Assembly: GCF_029323795.1 (NCBI RefSeq)
Contig: NZ_CP119758.1
Location: 3,100,001 to 3,164,000 of the forward strand
Direction of reading: 5' to 3'
From: Zobellia alginiliquefaciens
GTDB taxonomy: Bacteria > Bacteroidota > Bacteroidia > Flavobacteriales > Flavobacteriaceae
DNA: 64,000 bases
Shown: piece by piece, positions 8,221 through 18,006 of the stretch
Layout of the letters: each line of letters starts with the position of its first letter
How positions within the stretch are numbered: position 1 is the first letter of the stretch
Program-made: the position numbers and the translations under genes
Notes under the pieces: model-generated
The model's database searches: none
What the model saw: the letters and a program-made list of their open reading frames with translations, nothing else
What the model was told of the DNA's origin: nothing

Positions 8221-9544
8221 ACCTGCTGGCTTTATTTATTAAACTATCTATTTTGGTTTCCAACTCCTTTCCTCTTAAATCTTTTGCAATAATTATTCCC
8301 TCTGGGTTAATTAGAAATGTTGAAGGATATTTTTGTATCTCGTAATTTTCTTTGATTTTGTTAGAATCATCGGATATAATTTGAGGCCATGTTATTTCAT
8401 GTTCTTTCATCAATCGCTCCAAATCCTCTATTGGACTGTCTACAACAATACTAATGATTTCAAATTTTGATCGATTAGTTTTATTATATAAGGTCTTGAG
8501 ATTTGGGATTTCTAGGAGACAAGGGCCACACCCAGTGTCCCAAAAGTCGAGAAGTACATATTTCCCCTTTAAACTATCTAATGAAATAGTATTTTCACGT
8601 TCAAACTGACTTCCTGAAAAATCAATTGCTTTAGATCCAATTTGAGTAGAGCGTATTTCATTTTTAGGTAAGTCTAGTTTTTCTAAAAGTAAAACATCTT
8701 TATTCCTCTTTACTCCTAAATTTTTGTATAGATTAGTTCCGATTTGAATATATTCATTGTTAAAAGCTACTTTATCCAAATCTATTTTTTCTCCATCGAG
8801 ACTTTGGCTAATGGTTATCCCTACATTGCTAAATGGAAAGATACTTCTAGAATAGATGTTTATTAAGTGATTCTCTAATTTTGCAGTGCGGTACTGAGCG
8901 AAATTACAATTTAAGTAATTTAGATCTATATTGCCATCGGAAATCAAGAGAGGAACTTCAACCTGAATCTTTTTGTCATTTAATAGGCGTTCAAAGGTAA
9001 CATATATTGCTTCATTATTTAACCGTGAATCCCAATCTAATTCACTGTCATTCTGAACTAGTTCAAAAGGCACGTCATCACTGAAATCATAATTATTATT
9101 GGCATCTACAACGACCATCGTATTTCCAACGGAATCATTTCCAACAGCGAAAGCAACTCTGGTTTTTATTGGCTCTTTTGACAAATTCAATGTATCTGGT
9201 TCTCAATTCCACATATCTTGTAGCTGTTCATACCATTCTTTTGACATATCTCCCAAAAGGTAGTTTTGATAGACATATCGTTCCATATCTGATTGAATGT
9301 GTCCAACTTTTGCATCTGTCCAATTTTGTGGTACTCCAGAAACTTTCAAATGTGTTTTTTTCCAAGGGTTTATTTTATCTTTAAAATATTTATCATCAAT
9401 ATAAAGACCTGCACCACCAGTAGATGCTTCGAAAGGGCTAAATCCTTTGTGATAGGTGATAGGTAGTTCTAAAATGTTGTCTTTTTTGCAACCTGTCATT
9501 ATACATAAACATATGCTTAATAGTAATGTAGTTTTAATTCTCAT
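8219..9544 (-). pseudogene. TlpA-like thioredoxin lipoprotein split by one in-frame TGA
   Basis: Reading from ATG at 9544, a lipoprotein signal (M-T-G-C, Cys19) is followed by 113 codons, then TGA at 9205-9203 (codon 114). The same frame then continues open for 327 codons to TAA at 8221-8219. The two halves together have the usual layout of a 440-residue Bacteroidota TlpA-family protein. The downstream part holds the thioredoxin domain with C339-G-P-C342 after L-L-D-F-W-D-T-G and no start region of its own: only a TTG at 9190 and no signal peptide. A nonsense mutation, or a sequencing error at one base, is the simplest reading. The 3' end touches the intron at 8220. If intact, the product would be a periplasmic thiol-disulfide oxidoreductase. 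Confidence 0.8.
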
Positions 9545-9786
9545 GTTTATTTAAATTTTAAATCGGGTTCGTTTTTTCAGCTTGCAGGTAACAACTATAT
9601 ATAGTCACTAGTAACTATATTTTATCTATACCTCTAAGATATGCATAATCTCCTATTTTTAAGGGATATAAAAAGAATTAGAAGTATAGTATATGCATAA
9701 CATACGTTTACAAACGGTTCTGGATTTACAAGAAACCTTCCAAGTTTTTTGTGTGAAATAAAATGTAGGAACATTCATAATCTTAT

Positions 9787-9794
9787 TATCTTTG
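9787..9794 (+). promoter_or_regulatory. Possible -7 element before the metal efflux genes
   Basis: TATCTTTG matches TAnnTTTG exactly. It lies only 5 bases before the GTG start at 9799, so transcription would begin at or just past the start codon. Either the mRNA is nearly leaderless or the match is accidental. Confidence 0.25.
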
Positions 9795-9798
9795 AGTA

Positions 9799-10107
9799 GT
9801 GAAGTTATTGACCCTCATACTGTCCCTTTATTTTTTGGCACTGAATGTTATGCCATGTAGCGACGCAGAACCTAGTCCTGGAGATGAGGTCGCCGTTATT
9901 TCAGACGGTGGTGATGGCCACGGGCATACAGATAATGATTCGTGTTCGCCTTTTTGCCAATGTCATTGCTGTCATACACATACGGTAAATTTTGAGATTT
10001 TTAGTTTTGAGCCTTTTCAACCCCTAATTTCTCAGCAAGAGCTTGTCCATTTTGATAGTATGGGCAAAGACATTCTTTACAACTTACTACAACCTCCCCG
10101 GGCATAA
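9799..10107 (+). CDS. Small exported His/Cys-rich protein (DUF6660 type)
   Basis: A 102-residue protein starting at GTG. A signal-peptide-like N-terminus (about residues 1-20) is followed by a metal-ligand-rich stretch: G-H-G-H around residues 41-44, then S-P-F-C-Q-C-H-C-C-H-T-H. Proteins of this kind (DUF6660) commonly precede CusA/CzcA operons in Bacteroidota, and here the RND gene begins 126 bases downstream on the same strand. A role as periplasmic metal binder or sensor for the efflux system is inferred from the ligands and position. The GTG start is chosen because it gives a complete signal peptide; the first downstream ATG would cut it off. Confidence 0.7.
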   Translation: MKLLTLILSLYFLALNVMPCSDAEPSPGDEVAVISDGGDGHGHTDNDSCSPFCQCHCCHTHTVNFEIFSFEPFQPLISQQELVHFDSMGKDILYNLLQPPRA

Positions 10108-10233
10108 TTCAGTTTTTTAGAGGAAACCTATATCCTGTTGTAATGTGCTTTTTTTAAGTCGTTACCTAATTCCTGTACGTTTACACGTCACGAAGGAAAC
10201 ATCCATTTTTTTAACTGAATTATAGCAATACAT

Positions 10234-13200
10234 ATGATTAATAGAATCATTGATTTTTCAATCAATAATAAATTCATTGTAGGTCTGTTTACGCTGGCAC
10301 TAATTGGTGCGGGTATTTATAGCATGACTCAAGTACCCATAGATGCGGTACCAGATATTACCAACAATCAGGTGCAGGTCATTATACAGTCGCCCAATTT
10401 GGGTACTGAAGATATAGAGCAATTTGTAACGTATCCGGTAGAGGTGGCCATGAGCAATTTGCCTAATGTAGAAGAAATACGCTCGGTTTCCCGTTTTGGG
10501 CTTTCCGTAGTTACCATTGTTTTTAATGATGAGGTGGGTACGTATCTGCCCAGGCAACTTGTGGCCGAAAAACTACGGGAAGTTCAAGAACAGATTCCAG
10601 CAGGGTTTGGTAAGCCTTTTATAGGGCCTATTTCTACAGGTCTAGGTGAAATTTATCAATATGTACTTGAAGTAGAAGAAGCATATAAAGATCAATATTC
10701 CATTACGGACTTACGGACTTTTCAAGATTGGATTATCCGCAGGCAAATGGCTATGGTGCCGGGTGTGGTAGAGGTAAATGCCTTTGGTGGAAATCAAAAA
10801 CAATATGAGGTAACGGTAGACCCAACTGAGTTGCGGGCTATTGATATTTCTATATCCGAGGTATTTTCCGCTTTGGAGAAAAACAACCAGAATACGGGTG
10901 GTGCTTATATAGAACGTAACCATCAAGCTAATTTTATTAGGGGAGAAGGTTTGGCCAGAACCGTTTCGGATATTGAAAATATGGTGGTGAAAACCGTAGG
11001 TGGTGTCCCTATTAAAATAAAGGATGTTGGCGAGGTGCGTATGGGGAGCGCCGTACGATATGGCGCGCTTACTAAAGACGGAAAAGGCGAGGCTGTTGGG
11101 GGTATGATTTTAATGCTTAAAGGTGCCAATTCCAATGAAGTAATAGAAAATGTTATTGAACGTATGGACCAGATTCAGCAATCGTTGCCAGTAGGTGTAA
11201 AAGTAGCGCCTTTTCTAGATCGTAGTGAATTGATTGCAGAAACTACGGGTACGGTCAAGGGCAACCTTTTGGAAGGGGGGCTGATCGTGATTTTTGTTTT
11301 GGTGCTTTTGTTGGGCAATTGGCGCGGTGGTCTTATTGTGGCATCTACCATTCCGTTATCCTTATTGTTCGCTTTCATACTTATGAATGTTTTTGATGTT
11401 TGGGCGAATCTTATGAGTCTTGGCGCCATAGACTTTGGTATTATCGTAGATGGTGCGGTTATCATTGTAGAAGGTACGGTCTTTCTCATGTATTCTTATG
11501 TGATGAAAAAAAAGAACGTAACACCAGAAAAGCGTAGCGAGATCTCTGCAAAGGCCTCAAAAAAAATGATGAATGCCGCCTTTTTTGGACAATTGATTAT
11601 ACTGATTGTTTTCCTGCCTATTCTGGCTTTAGAAGGGGTAGAAGGTAAAATGTTTCGTCCTATGGCACTTACTTTTATTTTCGCCATGATCGGGGCCATG
11701 CTGTTGTGCCTTACGTACGTACCCATGGTTTCGGCCTTGTTTTTACGCCCCCCAAAGTCAAATAAAAAATCATACGGAGACCGTTTTGTGCATTGGGTAG
11801 AAAGGAGGTATCAGCCACTTTTATTAAAATCATTGGCAAAATCAAAACTGATTATTGGTATGGCTGTAGTATTTTTTCTGCTGGCCATATTTACTTTCAC
11901 CAAAATGGGAGGGGAGTTTATTCCACAATTGGATGAGGGCGATATTGCTTTTCATGCCATTCTAAAACCGGGCAGTTCATTAAGTGAGAGTATAAAAACA
12001 ACAACCAAGGTTGAGCAAATAGTCAAAGCAAAATTCCCCGAAGTTAAACGGGTCATAAGTAGGATCGGGGTCGCAGATGTTCCCACGGATCCCATGCCTA
12101 TGGATATTGCCGATGTTTTTGCCATTTTAAGACCACAAAGTGAATGGGAATCTGGGCGAAGCAAGGAAGAGCTTATAAATGATATTAAAGAAGCCATTAG
12201 TATTTTGCCTGGGGTGAATTATGAATTTACCCAACCTATAGAAATGCGTTTTAATGAGCTTATTACTGGGGTTAGAGAAGATGTGGCTATTAAGATTTTT
12301 GGGGAAGATATGCAGGTTTTGGCCAGTAAGGCCGAAGAAATGGGGAAGCTCATTGCAAATATTCCCGGTGTGGCAGATATGAAGGTGGAAGCAACGGACG
12401 GACTTCCGCAAATTACCATTCATTACAACCGAAGCAAATTGGCACAGTATGGTATTGGTGTAAATCAATTGAATAGTTTGGTGCAGGCTGCTTTTGCAGG
12501 TGGAAAGGCAGGAGTGATTTTTGAAGGCGAAAAACGATTTGATTTAGTGGTGCGCTTAAAAGAGGAAAACCGGAATAGTATTGAAGATGTGCAAAACCTG
12601 TTCGTAAATCTTGAAGATGGGTCTCAGATTCCGCTTAGGGAATTGGCGACCGTAAGTTATGAACCCGGACCAATGCAGATAAGTAGGGACAATACTAACC
12701 GCAGAACTTATGTAGGTATTAATATAAGGGATCGAGATGTGAAGTCGGTTGTATTGGATATTCAGGCAAAGTTAGATGCGGAATTCAAACTGCCTGCCGG
12801 TTACTTCATTCGTTACGGAGGCGCTTTTGAGAATTTAGAAAGGGCAAGTGCTAAATTACAAATGGTAGTGCCCATAGCGCTGCTACTCATCTTTATCCTT
12901 ATTTATTTCGCTTTAAAATCCCTTCCTCAAACTATAATGATTTATTTGGCTATTCCCATGGCAACTATTGGGGGCGTATTTGCTTTATGGCTGCGAGATA
13001 TGCCTTTTAGTATTTCCGCAGGTGTAGGTTTTATTGTGCTTTTTGGAGTTGCAGTGCTGAACGGACTGGTTATGGTAAGTGGATTGAACGAGCTGAAAGA
13101 AGAAGGTGTTACCAATCTAAAAGACCGAATTATAGCGGGTACAAAACGGCGTATTCGCCCTATAATGTTAACCGCTTTCACGGATATTTTAGGCTTTCTG

Positions 13201-14571
13201 CCTATGGCAATTTCGGCTTCTGCGGGAGCTGAGGTACAACGTCCTTTGGCTACCGTGGTTATCGGGGGGCTGCTAACATCAACTTTATTGACGCTTTTTA
13301 TACTTCCTATTTTTTATCAGTGGGTCGAAAACAGGCAAGAACAAAAATTAAAATTGAAACCACAGCTTAAAACAACCTTACTTATTTCAGTTTTTTTGGT
13401 GGTCTCCTTTAATGGGTATAGCCAGGAAACTAAAACTTCATTACCTACTATTTCTTTGGAGAAAGCGGTGGAAACCACTAAGCGTAACTTTCCCTTATTG
13501 AAATCCGGTCAATTGCAAATAGAACAACAAGCTTCCCAGAAATCGGAAATTTATGACTTAGGAAATACGTGGCTCTATAGTAGTGGCGAAGAAATTGCGG
13601 ATAACCGCGGCGTGTATACCTTGGTTGGTGTGGGGCAGCAAAACATAGATGTATTGGGAATTAATGCTAAAAAACAATTGTACAGACAACGTGTTGCACT
13701 AGCAGAGGCTACCTATAAACTTTCAGAACTCCAAGTAGAACAGGAAGTGAAGAAAGCTTGGGCTAGGGCGTACCGGGCTAAAAAAGGATACCTCCTGTAT
13801 CAGGAACTGGATTCGGTCTATTCGCAGTTTCAAAAAGCTATTGAACTAAATTATGAGGTAGAAGCAATTTCAAAGCTGGAATATACTTCTGCCATAAACC
13901 AAGCCTTGCAGATGAAAAATAAATACCAACAGGCTCAAGGCGATTATGCCATAGCGTTGCAGCAGTTGAACCTGTGGTTGGCTTCAGATATCTATTATAC
14001 GGTTTCTGATGTTTTAGGAGATGAGGTAGACGCGGTTTTTGAGGTTCATCCAGATTTTAAAAATCATCCTGAATACCAATTGTCGGAAAAGCGAATTGAT
14101 GAAGCTCAAGCCGATTTTAAGGCTGCGCAGGCAGAAATGTTACCAAAATTTAATGTGCAGGGTGGTTTACAGCAAATAAATGGAGACAATGGTTTTTATA
14201 GCTATCAGGCGGGTATTACGGTTCCTTTCTTTTCGGGTACGGTCCGGAGCAGGAAAAAATCGGCTAAAATCAATACAGAGATTGTAAAAACAGATGCACA
14301 ATTTGAGCAGCGTCAGTTCATGTCCGAATACCAACAAGCTTTAATGTCCTATCAAAAATGGAGAGCGTCATGGTTATTTTATAAAAACGAGGCGCTTCCT
14401 CTTTCCGCAGAGCAACATAAAGGTGCTCTGTTGGCTTACAAAGAGGGGGCAGTGGATTATTTGGGCTTTACCCAAATTATACGTGATGCCGTTCAAACAG
14501 AAATGGATGGCCTTGATGCGTTGGATAACTACTTAGAAACTATATACGAACTACAATATTTCAATCAATAA
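10234..14571 (+). CDS. cusA: CusA/CzcA heavy-metal RND pump fused to a TolC-like outer-membrane protein
   Basis: A single 1,445-codon frame. Residues 1 to about 1,035 are a complete HME-type RND transporter: twelve membrane helices in two blocks, large periplasmic loops, and the TM4 motif D-F-G-I-I-V-D-G typical of metal-exporting members. After W1030 comes a linker, then a second hydrophobic segment (about residues 1046-1058, L-L-I-S-V-F-L-V-V) ending G-Y-S-Q, which looks like a Sec signal peptide. Residues of about 1065-1445 form an outer-membrane efflux (TolC/CusC) domain with long heptad-like helices. Such fusions occur in flavobacteria. The TolC part must reach the outer membrane, so cleavage at the internal signal is likely. 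The ion (Cu, Ag, Zn, Co or Cd) cannot be read from sequence. The adaptor gene follows after 4 bases. Confidence 0.92.
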   Translation: MINRIIDFSINNKFIVGLFTLALIGAGIYSMTQVPIDAVPDITNNQVQVIIQSPNLGTEDIEQFVTYPVEVAMSNLPNVEEIRSVSRFGLSVVTIVFNDEVGTYLPRQLVAEKLREVQEQIPAGFGKPFIGPISTGLGEIYQYVLEVEEAYKDQYSITDLRTFQDWIIRRQMAMVPGVVEVNAFGGNQKQYEVTVDPTELRAIDISISEVFSALEKNNQNTGGAYIERNHQANFIRGEGLARTVSDIENMVVKTVGGVPIKIKDVGEVRMGSAVRYGALTKDGKGEAVGGMILMLKGANSNEVIENVIERMDQIQQSLPVGVKVAPFLDRSELIAETTGTVKGNLLEGGLIVIFVLVLLLGNWRGGLIVASTIPLSLLFAFILMNVFDVWANLMSLGAIDFGIIVDGAVIIVEGTVFLMYSYVMKKKNVTPEKRSEISAKASKKMMNAAFFGQLIILIVFLPILALEGVEGKMFRPMALTFIFAMIGAMLLCLTYVPMVSALFLRPPKSNKKSYGDRFVHWVERRYQPLLLKSLAKSKLIIGMAVVFFLLAIFTFTKMGGEFIPQLDEGDIAFHAILKPGSSLSESIKTTTKVEQIVKAKFPEVKRVISRIGVADVPTDPMPMDIADVFAILRPQSEWESGRSKEELINDIKEAISILPGVNYEFTQPIEMRFNELITGVREDVAIKIFGEDMQVLASKAEEMGKLIANIPGVADMKVEATDGLPQITIHYNRSKLAQYGIGVNQLNSLVQAAFAGGKAGVIFEGEKRFDLVVRLKEENRNSIEDVQNLFVNLEDGSQIPLRELATVSYEPGPMQISRDNTNRRTYVGINIRDRDVKSVVLDIQAKLDAEFKLPAGYFIRYGGAFENLERASAKLQMVVPIALLLIFILIYFALKSLPQTIMIYLAIPMATIGGVFALWLRDMPFSISAGVGFIVLFGVAVLNGLVMVSGLNELKEEGVTNLKDRIIAGTKRRIRPIMLTAFTDILGFLPMAISASAGAEVQRPLATVVIGGLLTSTLLTLFILPIFYQWVENRQEQKLKLKPQLKTTLLISVFLVVSFNGYSQETKTSLPTISLEKAVETTKRNFPLLKSGQLQIEQQASQKSEIYDLGNTWLYSSGEEIADNRGVYTLVGVGQQNIDVLGINAKKQLYRQRVALAEATYKLSELQVEQEVKKAWARAYRAKKGYLLYQELDSVYSQFQKAIELNYEVEAISKLEYTSAINQALQMKNKYQQAQGDYAIALQQLNLWLASDIYYTVSDVLGDEVDAVFEVHPDFKNHPEYQLSEKRIDEAQADFKAAQAEMLPKFNVQGGLQQINGDNGFYSYQAGITVPFFSGTVRSRKKSAKINTEIVKTDAQFEQRQFMSEYQQALMSYQKWRASWLFYKNEALPLSAEQHKGALLAYKEGAVDYLGFTQIIRDAVQTEMDGLDALDNYLETIYELQYFNQ

Positions 14572-14575
14572 AAAC

Positions 14576-15775
14576 ATGAAAAATTCACACAAATATATAT
14601 CAGTAGCACTGCTCCTTTTTATGCTTGGTCTCAGCTCTTGTGGAGATAGTCAAAAGAAAAAACATACGAACGAAGCAGATCATGATCATATAGAATCTGA
14701 GGGGCACGAGGAAGGAACAGAAGAAGTAATGCTAAACCAAAAACAGTATGATGCTTTGCAAATGCAGGCGGATACTTTGCATATGCGGAATATGAGCGGT
14801 TATGTTGAAGCAAACGGACAATTAGAAGTGCCACCACAGAACGAAGCAGCCATTACTTCTGTAGTGGGGGCAAACGTAGTAGCTATAGAAGTAATAGAAG
14901 GAGATAAAATAGAAAAGGGCCAAACTGTAGCGTATCTTTCTCACCCAAATATCATTCAAAAACAAACCGATTATTTAGACGCTTTTAGTTCTAGTCAGTT
15001 TTTGAAAAAAGAATATGAGCGACAGCAAAAATTGTATGGGGCAGGTGTAGGTAGCGGATTGAACTTTCAGAAAGCAGAGGCCGAATATCAAGCATCAAGA
15101 GGTAAAGTGATAGGTATGGCCGCGCAGTTAAAGCAATTGAACATAAACGTTGCCGGTGTGCAAAAGGGAACCATTTATCAACGGGTGGCATTAAGTAGTC
15201 CTATTGAAGGTCACGTGCAAAAAGTAAATGTGAAAACGGGACAATATGTAGATCCCCAAGCCCATCTCTTTGAAGTAGTGGATACACACCACGTGCATGC
15301 TGACCTTATGGTTTTTGAGAAAGATGTGTATAAGATCAAAGAGGGGCAAACGGTTAAGTTTTACGTGCAATCTTTGGGTGATAAGGAGTTGATTGCTGAG
15401 ATTTATTCCATTGGTAAAACCTTTGAGCAAAGTCCAAAAGCACTACATGTGCATGCGGAGATTGAGAATAAAGAGGGAAATTTAATTCCAGGAATGTATA
15501 TAAAAGGCAGGATTCAAGTGGCTAATGATGATGTAAAGGCAATTCCAGAAAGTGCCATTGCCAAAAACGGAAATAAGAGTTTTGTATTTACCGTGGAGAA
15601 AGAGGGCGATGCATTTCGTTTTGTTCCGCATGAGGTTACTATAGGAAGCGTAGATGATGGTTGGGTGACTATAGATTTTTTCAAAGAAATTGAATTCACC
15701 GCTACATTTGCATTTAACAATGCCTATTATTTAATGGCGGAAATGAAAAAAGGGGAGGCAGAACATAGCCACTGA
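14576..15775 (+). CDS. cusB: RND efflux periplasmic adaptor (CusB/CzcB family), lipoprotein
   Basis: A 399-residue membrane-fusion protein with a lipobox L-S-S-C (Cys22). A His/Glu-rich stretch follows (H-D-H near residues 38-40, later G-H-E-E-G), as in metal-specific adaptors. The biotinyl-lipoyl-like halves surround a helical hairpin (about residues 120-190), then come beta-barrel and membrane-proximal domains, and the C-terminus is again His-containing (A-E-H-S-H). It links the inner-membrane RND pump to the TolC channel and may hand metal to the pump. The gene starts 4 bases after the CusA-TolC stop, so all three parts of the tripartite pump come from one transcript. The symbol is given by family resemblance. 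Confidence 0.92.
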   Translation: MKNSHKYISVALLLFMLGLSSCGDSQKKKHTNEADHDHIESEGHEEGTEEVMLNQKQYDALQMQADTLHMRNMSGYVEANGQLEVPPQNEAAITSVVGANVVAIEVIEGDKIEKGQTVAYLSHPNIIQKQTDYLDAFSSSQFLKKEYERQQKLYGAGVGSGLNFQKAEAEYQASRGKVIGMAAQLKQLNINVAGVQKGTIYQRVALSSPIEGHVQKVNVKTGQYVDPQAHLFEVVDTHHVHADLMVFEKDVYKIKEGQTVKFYVQSLGDKELIAEIYSIGKTFEQSPKALHVHAEIENKEGNLIPGMYIKGRIQVANDDVKAIPESAIAKNGNKSFVFTVEKEGDAFRFVPHEVTIGSVDDGWVTIDFFKEIEFTATFAFNNAYYLMAEMKKGEAEHSH

Positions 15776-15904
15776 GAAAATTAAAAGCAAAGAGAACGAT
15801 AAGGATAATAATTAATGGTTTTGAGATGGGTTATATTCTTAAAATCAGGTTTATTTTAATCTATTGAAACCAGTTGGGAACGGGTTGGTAGCTCAAATTT
15901 TTGA

Positions 15905-17884
15905 ATGATGAGAGAGGATAAAAAGACAGATACAACAGACGTACATGCGCATGAAATGAATGAGGGATGTTGCGGTTCTGGTGACAGTTGTAGTACGGAA
16001 AAGAGTAACAACCCGTACCTGCCGGCTATCCTAAGTTTTACGCTTTTGTTGGCCGGTATGGCAATGGATTATTTTAAAGTGCCATTCTTTCAGGGTTGGG
16101 TTCGCCTTATTTGGTATGTAGCGGCCTATATTCCTGTGGGTTTTCCCGTTATGAAAATGGGCTGGAACGCTATTTTAAAAGGACAGTTTTTTACGGAATT
16201 TTTTCTAATGACCGTAGCTACTGTAGGTGCTTTTGTACTGGGGGAGTATCCAGAAGGCGTCACGGTAATGTTATTTTATGCTGTTGGCGAACTGTTTCAA
16301 GATGCGGCCGTGTCTAGGGCAAAAGGCAATATCCAGGCCTTATTGGATGTCCGGCCCAAAGAGGCGCGAGTTTTTCGCAATGGGGAGTATGTAACCGTAG
16401 TGCCGGACAAAGTCAAAATCGGGGAAAAAGTTCAGGTACGTGTAGGGGAGAAGATACCCATAGACGGCATCTTGCTTTCGGAAAAAGCAAGTTTGAACAC
16501 GGCTGCCATTTCCGGGGAAAGCAAACCCACATCCGCTATTAAAGGAGCTAAAGTATTTGAGGGCAGCATCAATTTGGATGGTGTGGTGGAAGTGGAAAGT
16601 TCCAAGGAGTTTAAGGATAGTTCCATTGCCCGTATTCTAGATATGGTTCAGAATGCTACGGCTAGAAAATCTAAGACCGAACTTTTCATTAGAAAATTTG
16701 CTAGGATTTATACACCTATCGTAGTGTATTTGGCAATTGCACTTACCTTGTTGCCCTATTTTTTCGTAGAAACATATGCTTTTCAGGATTGGTTGTACCG
16801 GGCATTGGTGTTTTTAGTGATTTCATGCCCTTGTGCGCTGGTCATCTCTATTCCCTTGGGATATTTTGGGGGATTGGGTGCGGCATCTAGGAATGGTATT
16901 CTGTTTAAAGGCGCATCGTTTTTGGATACCATGACCAAGCTGAATACCATAGCGATGGATAAAACGGGAACGGTGACCAAAGGGGTGTTTAAAATCAGGG
17001 ATATTGTATTACATGGAAATGGACAAAATGAAAGCACAATCACCCAAAATGAGCTAATGAACTACCTCGCAGCTCTGGAGTCACAATCTACACACCCGAT
17101 AGCCAAAGCCATAATGGACTTTCATTTGAAGGAAGATTTAGGGTTTAGCGCAACGGAGGTTACCGAAGTAGCCGGCATGGGGCTAAAAGGTACCGTTAAC
17201 GGTAAAACGGTCTTTGCAGGTAATGAAACTTTATTGACTGCTCATGGCATAAGAGTACCCGATACTGCATTGGCTATAGCGGACAGTTTAGTTGTGATAG
17301 CTATTGATGATGCATTTGTGGGGTATGTAACCATTGCGGATGAGTTGAAGGACGATGCCGGGCAGGCCGTTCTGGAAATGGAAAAGACGGGTGTCACCAA
17401 TATAATAATGCTTTCCGGTGATACGGATGCCATCACTCAAGCGGTAGCAAAAAAACTAAATATAAAAAATGCCAAAGGCGGCCTCTTGCCCGAAGACAAA
17501 CTGAACGAAGTAGAGCGTCTAAAAAAGAAGCCTGGAGCTACTGTAGCGTTTGTAGGAGATGGAATTAATGATGCGCCAGTATTGGCAGCTAGTGATGTGG
17601 GTATCGCAATGGGTGGTCTGGGCAGTGATGTAGCCATAGAAACGGCCGATATTATCATACAGACCGATCAGCCCACCAAAGTGGCACAGGCCATAGAAAT
17701 AGCAAAATCCACAAGGCGTATCGTTTGGCAGAATATAGCTCTTGCATTTGGTGTCAAAGCTATTGTTCTGCTTTTGGGTGCTTCTGGTATGGCTACCATG
17801 TGGGAGGCCGTTTTTGCAGATGTGGGTGTGGCATTGTTGGCAATTCTTAACGCAGTGCGTTTACAGCATATGAAATGGGATTGA
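15905..17884 (+). CDS. P1B-type heavy-metal ATPase (Zn/Cd/Pb type)
   Basis: A 659-residue P-type ATPase. Landmarks in order: S-G-E-S actuator loop, C-P-C in the transport helix (I-S-C-P-C-A-L-V-I-S-I-P-L-G), phosphorylation site D-K-T-G-T, the H-P of the nucleotide domain (S-T-H-P-I-A-K-A), and the hinge G-D-G-I-N-D-A-P. The final helices contain a conserved Lys (G-V-K-A) and Asp (A-D-V-G), a P1B-2 feature associated with Zn2+/Cd2+/Pb2+ export. There is no N-terminal HMA domain; a short Cys/His-rich tail (H-A-H, G-C-C-G-S-G-D-S-C) may bind metal instead. It lies 129 bases after the adaptor gene. It should move metal from cytoplasm to periplasm, where the RND system could take over. Confidence 0.93.
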   Translation: MMREDKKTDTTDVHAHEMNEGCCGSGDSCSTEKSNNPYLPAILSFTLLLAGMAMDYFKVPFFQGWVRLIWYVAAYIPVGFPVMKMGWNAILKGQFFTEFFLMTVATVGAFVLGEYPEGVTVMLFYAVGELFQDAAVSRAKGNIQALLDVRPKEARVFRNGEYVTVVPDKVKIGEKVQVRVGEKIPIDGILLSEKASLNTAAISGESKPTSAIKGAKVFEGSINLDGVVEVESSKEFKDSSIARILDMVQNATARKSKTELFIRKFARIYTPIVVYLAIALTLLPYFFVETYAFQDWLYRALVFLVISCPCALVISIPLGYFGGLGAASRNGILFKGASFLDTMTKLNTIAMDKTGTVTKGVFKIRDIVLHGNGQNESTITQNELMNYLAALESQSTHPIAKAIMDFHLKEDLGFSATEVTEVAGMGLKGTVNGKTVFAGNETLLTAHGIRVPDTALAIADSLVVIAIDDAFVGYVTIADELKDDAGQAVLEMEKTGVTNIIMLSGDTDAITQAVAKKLNIKNAKGGLLPEDKLNEVERLKKKPGATVAFVGDGINDAPVLAASDVGIAMGGLGSDVAIETADIIIQTDQPTKVAQAIEIAKSTRRIVWQNIALAFGVKAIVLLLGASGMATMWEAVFADVGVALLAILNAVRLQHMKWD

Positions 17885-18006
17885 GTACAGCGTGTAAAGG
17901 CATAGAATTCAGCGGTTAGAACGATTGTTAAAATTGTTAAATTGATGTTATTGAGTTCGGTCAGATACTTTTTTTATGCACTTTTATATTCCAAACAACT
18001 TTTACC

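Noticed and set aside
9203-9205. Selenocysteine at the in-frame TGA
   Set aside because: The codon is not at the redox motif (C-G-P-C is 225 codons later), the context is D-M-W-N before and E-P-D after, and no SECIS-like hairpin is evident after it.
12127-12468. Minus-strand frame of 113 codons
   Set aside because: It is antisense inside the CusA frame, with no start context and no family resemblance.
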